A stretch of DNA of 64,000 nt from Tetracentron sinense (GCA_015143295.1 JABCRI010001343.1:372001-436000); one strand, 5' to 3'. Positions 38,691-53,400 are shown, counted from the stretch's first letter. Translations and numbers: made by a program. Notes: generated from the sequence alone by a model not told the origin.

Positions 38691-40165
38691 GAGTGGAATA
38701 TGTTGGAGGTAGTTTCTAAATATAATATTCATCCAGTTCAGCAGAATGTCAATGTTTTTCTCTTCAGTCTAACTACCCAATCGACATTGGTCAGTAAAAT
38801 CATTCAAGCTCAATCGCAAGATGGAAAGTTGCAATCGAGAGTTGTAGAGGCAGTTATTGGTAACACTGCAGATTGGGTTGTGGGATCAAATAGCGGGGTG
38901 AGATTTCGTAGTAGACTGTGTGTTTCAGATTTGACTGATCTAAAGAGATAGGTTCTTGAGGAAGCGTATCACGCAAAATATACGGTTCATCTTGGTGATA
39001 CAAAGATGTATCGAGATCTTTGTAGGCATTTTTGGATGATATGAAACGGGATGTTGCAGAGTTTGTAGTTAGATGTTGACTTGTCAACAAGTGAAGGCTG
39101 AGCATTAGAAGCCATATGGGCCTTGCAGTCATTGTCCATTGCAAAATGCAAATGAGAGAGGATATCGATGGATTTTGTAGTTGGACTACTGAGATCTAGG
39201 CAGGGGCACGATGTAGTATGGGTAATAGTGGACCAATTGATAAAATCTGCTAACTTTCTTCCGGTTCGTACTATTTACTCCAAGGATGAGTTGAGTAAGA
39301 TGTATGTAAAAAAGATAGTTAAACTGCATGGAGTTCCTATATCGATAGTCTCAGATCAAGATGCGAGATTTACATCTCAATTCTGAAAGAGTTTTCAAAG
39401 AGCTTTGGGAATATCATTAGATTTCAGTACGACTTTTCATCCCCCAAACTGATGGTCAAACTGAATGAGTCAACTAAGTGATGGAAGATATGCTTCGGGC
39501 TTGTATCTTAGATTTTAAGGGTGATTGGGAAGATCACCTGTCATTAGTAGAATTTTCCTATAACAACAGTTTTTATGTTAGTATTTGTATGACACTACAC
39601 GAGGCTTTGTATGGTAGGTCGTGTCGCTCTCTCGTGTGTTGGGAAGAAGTGGGTGATAGTGGATTACTCAAGCTAGAGTTGGTTTGTGAAACCACGAAGA
39701 AGGTATCAGTGATCAGGGATCGGTTACATACAAGTCAGAGTCATCGAAAGAGTTATGTTGATCGACGAATGAGAGATAGAGAATTTTCAGTTGGGGAATC
39801 ATGTTCTTCTGAAGGTTTCACCGATGAAGGGTGTGATAAGATTTGGTAAGAAAAAAGGGAAGTTGTCGCCTAGGTTCATTGAACCATTTGAAATTTTAGA
39901 TCGGGTTGAAGTTGTGGCTTATAAACTGGCGTTACCGCCTAGTTTGTCGGGTGTAAATAATGTCTTTCATGTGTCGATGTTCAGAAAGTATGTGAGAAAT
40001 GAGTTACATACTATCGATTTCAGTACATTGGAACTTAGACAGGATGCATCTTATGAGGAGAGATCTATTCGTATATTGGATCAGATGATGAAGCAGCTTC
40101 GGGCAAAATCTATTCCCTTAATGAAAGTGCAGTGGAATCATCATGATGAAGGTGAAGCTTCTTGA
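38691..40165 (+). pseudogene. gypsy integrase with chromodomain, remnant
   Basis: Integrase core pieces: MDFVVGLLRSRQGHDVVWVI, PISIVSDQDARFTSQF and SLVEFSYNNSFYVS; then SPRFIEPFEILDRVEVVAYK and NVFHVSMFRKYV. The end ILDQMMKQLRAKSIPLMKVQ with the WNHHD/EASW region is the chromodomain of plant chromoviruses. The frame breaks at about 38950, 39385 and 39845. Confidence 0.88.
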
Positions 40166-40261
40166 GAGCTAGAGGCGGATGTGATGGAGAAGTATCCACA
40201 TTTTTTTTCCGGTTGAGGTATGTTAATTTTGAGGACAAAATTTCTTTTTAGGATGGTAGAT

Positions 40262-42466
40262 TGCACTGACCTTCAAATTAATATTCTGATTTTAGGGATA
40301 TTTAGGTAATTATCCTATTAAGGGTAGGTTAGTAATTACATCATTAAAGTTAACCATGATAATTTACCTAACTAAAGGTTAATTAAATAATGTGAATAAA
40401 AAACAATGAAAATAATGTACAAACCTGATTTAGATTAACTGAAAACCAAACACCCCTTAGTAAGGACCTTTTAGGAAAATACTAAATTAGGGTGTTAATA
40501 TAAAGAGATAAAGTTAAACCTAGTAAACCATTTTTTTTTAGCAAAACCTAATTTGGAGAAAAGAGGCAGTGTAGAGAAAATAGTTTAAGGAGAAAAGTTA
40601 CGGGAAAAACTTTAGAATTTGTGGGGTTTGATTTAGAGAATCGAAGCCTCGCATCTCGGATCTCAATGAGTCCTTTCTTGTTGCTCGAGGGGATTCGAAT
40701 AGAGGCAAGTGAATACTCCCCTTAGATTTAGGTCTTTGTATATAAATTCTTTAATTTAAAAGTAGATATATTCATCTTGAATCATGATTAGCTTTATTCA
40801 AAAAAAATTTATGAAGTATGTGAAGTTTTATAATCATATTTTAGGTTTAGGCATTTTAAATTGAATTAATATGAAGTTATTAGATTTCTGGAATTTTAGG
40901 ATAAGTCGTAGGACAATATTCATAATATATTCTCTCATATTCCAAAAATTATGAAATTTTGTGGGTAGTTTAGACTTTGATAAATACATCTCTTTGCAAA
41001 ATTTCAGACAAAAATGAGTTTGTTTGATATTGATTTCATAATTATGTTTAGGACGTGTTAAACCTGTCAGTAATTTCAGAATCAGAAAAACTCAACTTGT
41101 TCTATAATATTTTTAAAAATTTTATACATGAGAGTGTTGTTTGAAAATTTTTAACACAATTATAATATAATAGAATTTAAACCCAATTGGTCTCATTTAA
41201 TTTTATTTTATATTGTATATTTGGTGAATTTATTGGTGAAAGGTGTCGAAACTGTCAGGAAATTTCTCACTGCAGATAGGTTGTGTTTCACTTAATATTT
41301 TATATTTAAAATATTATAATTTTATTTTTATGATATTTTTATTATTGTGTTCTGGAAGTATATTTTCCAAAAAAGCATGTCTCACAATTTTTAGATAAGA
41401 GATGAATCTCTGAGAAATTATGAAACTAAAGGTTCATGTTTTCTATTATTTCGTGAGGCAGTGCAACTGTATTGAGTTTAATTATTTATGAAATAATAAG
41501 TAGATAAATGAAGAGAAGGAAAATAAATAATAATGAAATAAATAAATAAATTGTTTTATTTATTTTAAAGAAGATCATTAAAAATAATATATTGTTGTTA
41601 CCATTATGTAAAACTTCATGACTTAATAGATAGACCTGAAAAACATGAGTTATTTAATTAATGCACTATTATCATTGTTTCGCTTCTTATATATACTGTT
41701 GAATGCATGCTTATTCTTGTTCCTTTTTTATTATGATGGTATGAGACACCATAATAAAGAAAGTATATTTTTTTAATGGTAAAGACCACTACCAAAGGGA
41801 TGACTGTGAAGAGTATGATACTCTCGAAGAAGTCTTAATCTATGAGTGATCTCCAGGAGATTCCACTCGGGAGTCCGGGACTTCTCAGGGAGACAACCTT
41901 AGGTATATTTGTGAACTCAGGAGTCCGGGACTTCTCAGTGTGACAATACGACTTAAGGGTCCCTTATCGATGGATTAGATGACCTTAGACTACTGCCAAT
42001 TGGGTAAACTCTGGGAGAACCCTATGGGCAGAGGACCAGACCAATTGGAATTAACTGCAGTAATTAATGCATATTTTATTTGGATGTTAAATGTCAATTG
42101 ATTTTGTAAACTGCTGCATGCTTGTTGTATTCACTTGTTAAGTTGTGAGCTCACTCTTATCATTATTGAAATTTTCAGGAAACACCCAAAGAGGTTAGGG
42201 AGTCGGGAGGACAAAGTTAGTTATTGAGACTCTGTTGAGTTTTAATTGAACATTTATCTGAGGTTGAGTAAACTGTAGTGATGTTTAATTAATTTGCTTT
42301 AACTCTTTTACTTTTTGTGGTTTGTTTAAACTTCAGTTGCTTGATGATATATCTAAATGATATTTATTAGGAATAAATTCTATTGTTGTTGGGGTTTGTC
42401 CCCGGATCACACCTTAGGATCTATACAAATATGAGATATATTGTATGCAGATTTTGAGGCGTGACA
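40262..42466 (+). repeat. Right LTR of gypsy element (2.2 kb)
   Basis: Starts TGCACTGACCTTCAAATT and ends gaggcgtgaca. Preceded by the polypurine-like gaggacaaaatttc and ggatggtaga. Confidence 0.92.
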
Positions 42467-42587
42467 TAGTTCGCACTCCACCATATTAAGTTGCTTTCCA
42501 GTTATAACACTAAATTGATTTTGCAATTCAGGATGTTTAACATCACCATAAAACATATAGATAGCAGAATCCAGGGTGCTGGGACTC
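42467..42587 (-). pseudogene. Putative exon of an unrecognised gene, split by the gypsy element (part 1)
   Basis: Minus-strand frame: STLDSAIYMFYGDVKHPELQ, then NQFSVITGKQLNMVECEL, running up to the LTR. A long pyrimidine tract and tcccag acceptor (about 42585-42605) precede it, as for a true exon. On the other side of the retrotransposon, 34266-34222, the frame continues IGRNPEYITAFLNK and a stop. I do not recognise the protein. The pyrimidine tract, the continuous frame across the insertion and ordinary codon use argue for a former coding exon. Confidence 0.45.
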
Positions 42588-42591
42588 ATTT

Positions 42592-44376
42592 AAAAAAAAA
42601 AAAAAATTGTAAAATGACAAACAATGCCTTAAAATTGCAGCTTAAACTTTAAGTGAGGTGAAATATTCAATAACAGTATGAAAGGTGACAGAGCCTTTCA
42701 CACATGACAGAGGAATGCTAATTGGTAAATGGGTGTGAAGACGTATCCCGTGTCATTGCATGACACAAAGAAATATTTTTCCAACTTGTGATGGAAGGAC
42801 ACCGGAGAGAGTTGTGTTTTTAACCCTCGATGGTAGCAAATTTCCTTGGGGAAGAGTTGAACAGGGGCTGCAAGGTTTATATTTTACTCTGTTTAAGAAA
42901 GCATGTTTTATAAAATAAAGAAGATAAAATATAATAAGAAACATAAGAGGAGGGAGGAGGGTTGAAATTCTGGAAATTGATGAGAGAGTGGAACAAGTAA
43001 TCTTGAGGAATGGGTGTGAACATGAAATCTTTGGTGAGAAGAAATCGATTTGAATGGTGAGGTTGAACACGTCATGTTTTTATAAACTAGAGATGAACTT
43101 CGGGTAGTATTCATGCTCAGAGCAAAGCTACAAGTCAGTCAATCATCGGTTAAATATAATGAATTAGCCAATGGCTTCTAATTAAATTTGTTTAGTTGAC
43201 CAATTTTGCACCTAAAGAGAAAATTGTGTTGGGCTTCCAACAAATACAACACGTCATTAGGTGGTGATCACCTACTCTCTCTAAAACTAATGTCGAAGAC
43301 CACGAGCCATATTATTAATCCAATTACAGGTGCCATGCCTATGATCTAAATTCCTTAAGGATGGTGGCTCTGACTTCTGGGTAAACCCTGTATAGCCTTC
43401 CATCACGTCATTTGGGTGCAACAGGTGAGAACAGGAGTCTAATCTCAGTTCTTTTGCGCCATTGGAGGATTTCAAGTGATTAACTTAATGTCGAAAATTA
43501 ACGAAAGAGGGCTAATACATAATGGTGCTAGGTATTTTTATTCGCCTGTTAGAAATTTCAATAGTAGCCATAAACATGTAATTGATTTGCTTCATGCTAC
43601 TTGGTAATTTGATTAAATCACCAATATCACAGCTAGTATTATTCTTATGCTGGCCCAACTAACCTCGAGTCTTGGGGTTACGGTTTATAAGCCCGGTAAC
43701 CTACTAACCTTAGATAAATGATGACACCTAACCAAAAATAAATAAAATTTGATGTCCCTATAATTCCAGAAAAAAATGTCAACTTGTTTGAGGATGAGAA
43801 TTGAGAGGTACTTTATAACCAAAAAAGAGTGGCAACAATACGAGCAACAATAATCACAAATAATTTGTTTTAGTTCTCTGAAAACGTGTACCATGAGATA
43901 CGCATGGCTTAAGCACTCAGATGGTCGGCACCACACCTTCCCCAGTGAAACCATCTTCCACTTTCAATACATGTTGAGGGGGCTATTGTCATTTGTCTCA
44001 TTGGCTAAAGCAATAAGTTTGAACTTTGGACTAGGCAAAAAACTGTATATGGTCCCCATTACTGGAGCAGTGTCAGTTGGACCCACCATACTGAACTTTC
44101 AAAGCATTATAATATCGTCCTGCCATCTACAGTACATTCATGCATTAAATTTAGATAGCAAAGCCTGCAAATTTATTAAAAGAGGATGCGAAATGAAAGA
44201 TTATTTGAAATTCACAGTAACTCATATTTGGTAACAAACAATAAAGGTCTGATGGATGCAGTGGCCATTAAAAAACACAACACATCATGGTGCATGACTT
44301 TAGATAACTTGCTGGTAGCTAACAAGATAATTCTGGGCACTTCCATTGAATTAGAAGCACACACCTATGCTCAACT
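42592..44376. other. Downstream flank of QCR8, no gene recognised
   Basis: Contains the presumed QCR8 3' UTR and terminator immediately left of 44377, and otherwise AT-rich DNA. Short open stretches at 42753-43114 and 43893-44234 resemble nothing known. Confidence 0.6.
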
Positions 44377-44425
44377 TTAGTACCTGTGAGCCAGCTTCTC
44401 CTTTTCCTGGTATTTCTGGACATAC
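44377..44425 (-). CDS. QCR8: QCR8 exon 2
   Basis: 49 nt: G completing the split codon, 15 codons YVQKYQEKEKLAHRY, and TAA at 44379-44377. The basic/acidic C-terminus matches the QCR8 family. Preceded by a tttggatgcag acceptor. Confidence 0.92.
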
Positions 44426-47400
44426 CTGCATCCAAATGGAGATAGTAGAACCGAGTATAAATATAGTTTAGCAGAAACGAGTATATATATAGTTTAGTAT
44501 GAACTCCTGGTCTGCGTAAACGACAATATATCCTGATTCAACCAAATGATGCTACAAAACAATCTACATCGTTCACTTTTTCTGATGATTCAAAAGAATG
44601 ACAGATCTGGTGGCTAAGATAATCCATTTGGATTGATATATGGCATGGAAATCTCCTCAGTAAAAGTAAGGCACATCAAATGATGGGCGAAGACTCTGAG
44701 GATCCCTTTACACGAGTAGTGCATGAAAGCACGGATAAGTGAGAATGGAGGTTGGACCATTGGATGTCCCAACGTCCAAAGCAAAGTGTTGAAGGGATGA
44801 AATTATAGAGACTACAAAAAAGAAGACATGTCCCAAGATGTGATTATTGTATATGAACAAAGATGCATGCCCCGTTTGGTTAGTGAGAAAATGCAAGAAA
44901 GTATAGTTAAGAAGATTAGGAAAATATACAAAGGAAATTTTTGAATTTTAAAGCTTTCCTTTATTATATTTTTTTTCCTTTTCCTTTCCTTTCTTGCATT
45001 TTCTTGCTAACCAAACAGAATGCAGCAACTAATGATATACACATGTAGAGATAGATTGGCTGAAATGACAAATTAAAAGGGAAAAATATTTTCCAATGAT
45101 TTGAAGTCCCACTCAAAGGAAGAACAAAACCCTCAAGTGTGAGACCATATATTCCAATGTCATTTTCATTCCTTCTCAAAAATTCGTAATAAGAAAGAGA
45201 AGTACAGAAATCTGCTACAAAGAGTCCTGTAATTTTCACAAAAGAAGAAGAAGAAGAAAGGAAATAGAAGCATCCTGTAATAACGCAAGAAAGCAAAATC
45301 ACTTAGTAGGTATCATGTGTGCCCTATTGTGTTAAGACTTAAGTCATCTCTAATTATTCTTTAGTGTACCTCCACTAAATTTTGCAGCATGCATCACATG
45401 TTGCTCATCTTCAATCTCTCATTCATATAGGTAAGCGATTTTGGTTTACATTGCATTTTCCAGCATCTTTATCCATTTACTAGCATCATCATAGTACTTG
45501 TCAGAAAGGAAATCCTAATTCACTTTCCAAATGTTATCTGTGCAGAAAGAAAGGAAATTTTCTTTGTTTCATTTTATTTTCCTTCAAAATTGGGATGGTC
45601 CAAATATTATCTGTGGAAAGAAGGGAAATTTTATTTTGTTTTCATTTTATTTTCCTCAAAATTGGGGCCTTACCCAAGCAATGAATAAAGAACGATAGGT
45701 GGTCGAAACCTGAAACCACTCTTAAAATAATGTCAAGAGGATTTTCGAGAAAACTGTTTATAGAAATTACATCCTAAGATGCTGATGTATATAGATCTTC
45801 TTATATAATGTTTTCTAGGCCGATCATCAAAGCCATCCCTCTAATTAAGTTTGAAATGTTATGCTCAATTTGACTTGGCACAGATCCAACCTCAGCAGCC
45901 TTTCTTTCACTAAAGTATGTGTACATATATACATAGTCACAAAAAATGGCGTTTTTTTGAAAAAAACCTGTTTAAAACGCGCATTTATACCATGCCGTAG
46001 AAAACGGCGTTTAAAACCCGTTTTTTGAATAAAACACGTATTATAGTTTTAAACCCGTTTAAAACAAATACTACGAAAAAAACAAGTTTAAAACGAATAA
46101 TACAAAAAAAACGGATAATCTTGAAATTTTTTGGGAATGAAGATTATGCAGATATTGACGACTTTGATGCTCTTTTGAAGGATTGATGAAAATATAAATG
46201 AGTGGTTTTATTAATATACGTATTTTAGTCTTGTTTTTAATCTTGATAATTGTTGTTTTAATGAAATTTAATGCCTTGATGGAATGAATTTGATGTTATG
46301 AACTTATTATTGTTGATTATAGTTACTCTTTTTGTATATTATCTCATGAAATTGTTAGATATATTAATTAGTATCGTTACTAACTTTTAAAATTATAAAT
46401 TTTTTCTCAGTTTTTTTCCCGAAGTTTTCCTGAATTTTTCCGTATTGACCCTTGCCGAATTATTCCCGAACCCCAACTTTGTGACTATGCATATATATGT
46501 TGAGGAACAATTAGTCATACAGAAAAGACATGGCTGCCAATAGAGGGAGAAAAGGCATCAGTCCACAAATCTACATAACAAACAGCTCATGGTGCAGAAT
46601 GCTCAGGCCAAGAGAAGATGAGATCAGGAAACCATCCAGTAGTTTAATACTTTAATGCACCAACCCAGAAAGAACTCTGTGGCAAAAATGGGAGCTGATG
46701 CTTCAGACTAGATTCAACTAAAGGTGGTGTCTCCTCCTTCTCCTCTTCCTCATCATTATCATTATCATTATCATTATCCCAAATATTTGGGGTTGGCAAT
46801 ACGAATATATCATTATCATCAATGCCTTATCCCAAATATTTGGGGTTGGCAATTCGAATCATGTTTTGCCATTCCACTCTATCAAAAGCAATAAATTTGG
46901 TTACATCATGTGTTATAAAATCTTTTCTCCGTAACTTCCACCATGTCATTCCAACTTTCCCTTATTTTATCACCTATTAAAGTTACTCCTGAATTCTCTC
47001 GAATGCACTCATTTATGGTCTCATCTTTTCTTGTATTCCATAGTTACCAAGTACGGGTATGAGTATAATACGACAATGATCGGTTCGGGAAGTACGGGGG
47101 TTATACGGCAAAAGTATAAGAAAATTAAAAGATAATCAATAATTAAAAATAAATAAAAATCATGATATTAACTAATAACAATCATTTAATACGAAATATA
47201 CATTTAACACGGTAAAAGAACGACAAAAATATGTGTATTGTACGCGTTTAATACGGTAGAATATTAAACGTGTATTATACAGAGATGTGCATATAATACG
47301 AAACATGACAAAAGTACACCATTTAAGATGACGACCCCTCTTAATAGTAATATACAGGTATAATATGGGGATTTGGTAATTATGTTTTTTATCGGTACTA

Positions 47401-50400
47401 TGTTATATTCTTAACATTCTCATCTCTACTATACTAATTCTAGTAATATGTTATTTCTTAGTAGCCCAATATTCTGCTATATAAAACATAATTGGTCTTA
47501 TCACAGTCTTATAAATTTTTTTTCTTTAAGATTGACCAGGATGCGTTGATCACATAGCACTCTGAAATTACTTCTCCACTTTAACCATCCAACTCTAGTT
47601 CTATAGGCAACAACATCTTCAATCTCTAAATCATTATAAATAATTGAGCCAAGATATCCGACCTGGTTGCTTTGAGTATCTATTGGTCATCTATCTTAAC
47701 AATCATTTCTATCATATTTGTGTTATTACTAAAGTTGCATTCCATATATTGTCTTAATTCGACTTGTTTTAAAACCCTTAGATTCTAAGGTATCCATCCA
47801 CAATTCGAATTTTGCATTTACCCCATCTTTATTTACGTCCATTAACACCGCATCATCTGTAGACTGCAAATAGCATACACGGAGGGATCTCATCTTGAAC
47901 ATGAGCTATTAATTCATCCATAACCAATGTAAAAAGATATTAACTCATAGTTAATCGTTGATGTAACCCTATTGTCACAGGAAACTCGTTCGACTTGCCA
48001 CCACTTGTTTCTAAATTCTAACGGTAATTACTGCTCCCTCCTAAATGTCTTTAATGATATCAATATATTTGTCTTAGACCTTATTTCTTCTTCACCACCA
48101 ATCAGATTAATTCTCTCCAGACACTATCATTATTTTTCAAGACAATAAATACCATATAAAGGCCATTCTTCTTTGTCCTATACTTTCCTATCAAATTGTC
48201 CAAATAAGAAGATAGCCTCAAATGTAGATCTTATCGACATAATCCAAAATGATTTTCTGAAACCCTACAAGTCTAATCTTTGTTTCATTACTCTCTCATA
48301 ACTTCATAGTACAATTCATAAGTTTTATCCCACAATCATGATTGTCAAGGTGACTAGGCAACAAACCCTATGGAATCCTGAGCTGCCCGAGGCATTGCCT
48401 GATGAACTCCTTACAACATAAATTCTCTCAATATTAGATCTGCACATGCTACATTATCCTGAATAAGGGGGCCCTACAATTCGTATAAATTGAAAAATCT
48501 TCATTGTCAAGATGTACTATAATAAAACCATCCTTGGAAACAGTTCTAGAAAAAATAAAGAGAAGTTACGAGAGATAAAAAATGTTGGGAATTAAAAATA
48601 AATAAAAGTAAAAATATATATATATATATATATAGTCTACAATGACTGTTGAAAGGGGGGAGAGGAATTATGAGAGATAAAAAATGGAAACAATACAGTT
48701 GAACAAGAGGAGAGAGAGATCATGAGGGGGAGAGCATGTGACAGAATAAAAATAGCCTAAATGCCAATTTTGATGTCGGGGGAGGGGGTCAGAGAGCTAG
48801 ATAGAGAGAAAAGTGAGAGGGATATATAGAGGAAGAGATCGTATCTCTTCTTCTCCTTTCTTCCTCGTTAATTCTTCTAGGCTATGCCCAAGAAAAGTAA
48901 TAAAAAATCAAACCATAATATAATTATGAGGTCTACACTTATTTAAATTATAAAAGACCCATTAAAGAAGAGTGTTTATAGCCCTAGAGGGATTTTGAGG
49001 CATTTAAAAGGCCTTATTTTTCGTTAGTAGGCTGCCTGGGCCTAGTTGAATGCCTCAGGCAGCGCCTTTAACACTGTGCAAAAAATAGAGGAGGACCACA
49101 TGGTCCACTCACAAGCATAGAAGAGAAAGAGAGAGTGACCACTTGGTCCATCCATTAAGCGAGAAATAGGACTGGTTTTTTTTATCGGTAAATCAAATAT
49201 ATTCAAGATAATAATAAGCAATTTACAGAGATGTAAACTAAACAAAATAAGACTAATAAGGATGAAAATAGAGCAACAACACGATTACCATCTGGCCTCA
49301 AAATAATAGAGAATCCCTCACTTCTTGACCCGATGGGTTTGTGGAACTCCATTCCACAATCGATAGCCGCACCTGGGATAGGATCCGCTGATGAGAAGAA
49401 GAGTTGTCAAAAATACGAACATTCCTCTCCTTCCAAATAACCCACAAAATTACACAGAGCAAACTAGCCTATATGGATTCCTCAACACCCACCAAAGTCA
49501 TCAAGTGTCGTACAAATAAGAAACTCAGAAAGGAGAAGGGGAAGACCCACTCCACACCCATCTGAACCAAGAAATAAGCCCAAACCCTAAAGACAACCAG
49601 ATAGTGTAAGAGGAGCAAATGATTCACAGTTTTTTCTGCATTCAGGCACAAATAGCACTAGTTGGCCAAGCTCCACCCTCTCTTCTTCAAAGGATCCGTC
49701 ATAAGAATTTTATTTAGAGCAGCGAACCAGAGGAAGAAAGATATCTTCGCTAAGACATGGTTAGCCCACACAACCTTATAAGGAAATGAGCGCGAAAGTA
49801 TAGGTGCAAAAGTGACCGCACTGAAAATCGATCGTTGTTGCTACGAGACCAAATCCTACAATCACTAATCTGAGATATGGGGGCGGAGAAACTCAACCGG
49901 ATCGCAAGTCCTTGCATATCCTCAATTTCTCAATCATTCAAAACCCTCCTCAACCTAGGACACCAGACTACATTGTTACCCAACCGCTCGACACACTCAG
50001 CTACAGACGCCCCTTTGTTGAGAGCCAAAGAGAAAATGAAACTAAAATCGTCTTTAAGCCGCAACTGACCACTCCAAACATCATACCAAAACTGGATATC
50101 GACCCCATTACCCAACTTGAACCAAATGAAATGATCTAGAGACTTGGCTACAACCATTATTCCCTAGACCCACCCCGTGGGGACCCCTAACAGCCCTAGG
50201 CAACCACCACGAGGCAAGGCCGTATTTAGCCACGATGACTTTCCGCCAAAGGCTCTCCTGCTCCTCACCGAACCGTCATACCCATTTACCCAGGAGCGCC
50301 TTATTGACCATACTGAGTGGAGCAAGATTAAGGCCCTCCACCTCTAACGATTTGCAGATTTGATCCCAATCTACCATATGATATTTCCATTTACCACCCC

Positions 50401-53400
50401 TCATGCCACAGAAAATTACGATAGAGGCGATCAAGGATCACAACAATGGACAGAGGGAGAGTAAGGGTGGAAAGATAATAAGTGGGAGGCTCCGAAGAGT
50501 ACTCTTGATAAGGGTCAACTTGCCACCTTTGGAAAGGAGGCAGGACTTCCACCCTGCAAGACGCACAGAGAATCTTTTAATAAATTGGGGCCCCCAACAG
50601 CAGACCTAGGTAAATGGATGGAAGAAACCCCTTCTGACACCCAAGACAGCTAACCAAGAGGTCAAGATGGGGAATATCTCCTACAGGTAAGATCTCGTTT
50701 TTACTCAAATTGACACAAAGACCTAACACTCCCTCAAAACATCTCAGAATGCACCGAAGATTGATAAGTTGTGAGCATGATGCACCATTAAACACTAAGG
50801 TATCATCGGCAAACTGTAAGTGTGAGATACTAAGTTGTTCCCTACTCACGGAAAATCCTGTAAATGTCTGCCCATTCGCACAGACCAACATTCGACTTAA
50901 GGCTTCCGAGACAATTATGAATAGTGTTGAAGACAACAGGTCTCCCTGCCTCAACCCTTGCCCCTTGGAGCTACAGAAAAAGCCTTTTGAGCTACCGTTA
51001 AGTAGGATAGAAACGAAGCGGAGGAGATGCATACTTTAATCCACGATCTTCATTTGGGCCCAAACCCCATTTTGCCCAACATATAGAAGAGGAACTCCCA
51101 ATTGACATTGTAGTAGGCCTTTTCCAAATCAATCTTACAAATCAGACCTAGGGTTTTAGACTTAAGGTGCCCGTCCACACATTCATTTGCAATAAGAACG
51201 TCGTCTAAAATCTGTCTCCCCCACACAAAGGCTCCTTGATGAGGGGAAATAAGGGACCCTAAGATGCTACGAACAAGGATGACCAACACTTTTGCTAAAC
51301 TCTTGAAAGCGATGTTGACCAAGCTAGTTGAGCGAAAATCTTTCAAGTCCTGGGCCCTAACCCGCTTAGAAATCAGTGACACAAATGTATTGTTAATCGC
51401 CCTATCGAACGATCCAGTGATGCGAAGTTCCTGTAAAACTGCTAATAGGTCCCCTCCCCCCCAAATAGTATCCCAAGACACCTTATAAAATTCAATGGAG
51501 AATCCATCCGGGCCAGGGGCTTTGTTTCCTGCCAAGGAGTGAATGGCAGTCAACACCTCTTCCCGGAACAGTCATTCCAAGTCCTCACTTTGGGTTTGGG
51601 TGATGGAGTCAAAATGGAGACCGTCTAACTTTGGACTCTAGGAAACTTTCTCCAAGTACATGTCCTTATAGAAGCCAATCACGCTAACCTTTATGACCTC
51701 CAGGTCCATCTTCCACACATCGTCGACTATGAGACTAGAGATAAGATTTGATTTTCAATGAAAATTGGTCATACGGTGGAAGAATTTTGTATAGCGGTCC
51801 CCCTCCTTCAACCATCGGATCCTAGACATCTGTTTCCAGCTAATCTCCTCAAACCGCACAATTCTCACATAATCACACTTCAAGGATTCCCGGACTTGAC
51901 TCTCCACTTCGAAGAGGGGCCAAGTACTCTCAATTGAGTCAAAAGAATGAATGTTGAGTAACACCTGAGCTTTATGCTCCGAGACATTCCCAAAGACCTT
52001 ATTCCAGTTCTTGAGTTTTGTTTTGAAGGCTTTAAATTTCAGACTGAACGTCGTCCTACGAGGACCCCAGACCACCTGGGAAGCCCACACCTCAGATACA
52101 AAGGCTTTAAATCCCTCTGACTGGAGCCACATGTTTTCAAAGCGAAATGGGGTGGGGCCACCCATGACACTCTCGGGTGCCAATAAGATCGGCACATGAT
52201 CGAAGGCGGGATGAGGCAGGGATGATTGGACAAGGTTAGGAACATGTCCTCCCATCCGACAGAGAAGAGGAATCAATCCAATCTGTTGACAAGAAGACCC
52301 GATGGTAACTGTGACCAAGTAAATTGGCTTCCTCGAATAGGGTAGTCGAGCAAGCTATGGCAAGAGATGAAGTTTGCAAATCTTTGCATTTTGGCCGTGA
52401 TTGATTGAGCCCCTCGCCTCTCGTGAGGAAAGCGGATGCAATTGAAATCACCACCCAAACACCAAGGGGCATCCCACCTTCCACTCACATCGTCGAGTTC
52501 TTGCCAAAACTCGGCATCCGCCACGGACCCGGATGGGCCGTAGACCCCGGAGAACACCCAGTTATTCCCCCCATTCGTCATACGACAAAGAATAAAAATC
52601 GAGTACGGCCCAACGTCGGACTCCAAGATTCGATTCTACTCTTATCCAACATAAGAAGGATGCCTCCAGATGCCCCTAATGAAGCCACGCTAAGCCAATC
52701 TGAGGGACCATCCCCTAGATGGCTCGAATCAACTGGGAACGAATAGATGCCAACTTGGTTTCCTAAATGCAGAGTACCAAGGGCTTTTTGGAAAGGACGA
52801 ACCTTTTGATTGTCGCTTGTTTATCAGGGCAACCCAAACATCTAATGTTCCAGGAAAGAAGACTCAAGTCTAACATTGATCACTAATGGAACCCTGACCC
52901 AACCTCTTAGATCTAGGAATGCCTTTACAACTCAAGGTATCGTAGTTTATGGCACGCTCCAACCTCCTCAACTCCATAATTGATCTCCTCACCGGACTTA
53001 CAGAATGCCTTGGTGTAGGCTTGAACACGGATCCACCCCCAACTCTTTCAAGAGATTGAAATAATCTCTTGAATTCCTCTTCATGGCCCTTAACTGAGAG
53101 GCCCCGGGAACTTGCTAATGCCTACCATTTTACTCAAGACCCAAGATGAGACACCTACAAAGACATGACCTTGGGGAGAGATTGACCTTTGACCAAACAT
53201 TCCAGATAGATCTTCTTGAAAAGCACCCTAAAGCCCTGACAGCGATCTAGTGTTATTTTCAATTAGATTGGTCATGCAGGGCAATGACGCCGACCTTATT
53301 ATATTGGTTTGTTCCTCATCTGGTTGTAGTATCAAATTTCCCAGGTTTTGCAAGCATGAAAAAGAATTCCAACTAATAGATCGATGAAGGGCTGATCTCC

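Larger units (their letters stand above)
34272..42466 (+). mobile_element. Ty3/gypsy chromovirus-type retrotransposon, decayed, gag-deleted
   Basis: LTRs at 34272-36479 and 40262-42466. The primer site attggtatcagaaaac follows the left LTR. Order protease, RT, RNase H, integrase, chromodomain is gypsy-type. The internal part is only 3.8 kb and lacks recognisable gag. LTRs differ by many substitutions and small indels, so the insertion is old. Flanks tgggt and tagtt may be a mutated 5-bp duplication. Confidence 0.92.

Noticed and set aside
44964-45302. 112-codon minus-strand hydrophobic frame
   Set aside because: Begins in a repeat of aag/ctt, overlaps a hairpin element at 44871-45022 and resembles no known protein.
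50403-51488. Plus-strand frames of 68-109 codons at 50403-51488
   Set aside because: Antisense shadows of L1 ORF2 reverse transcriptase on the minus strand.
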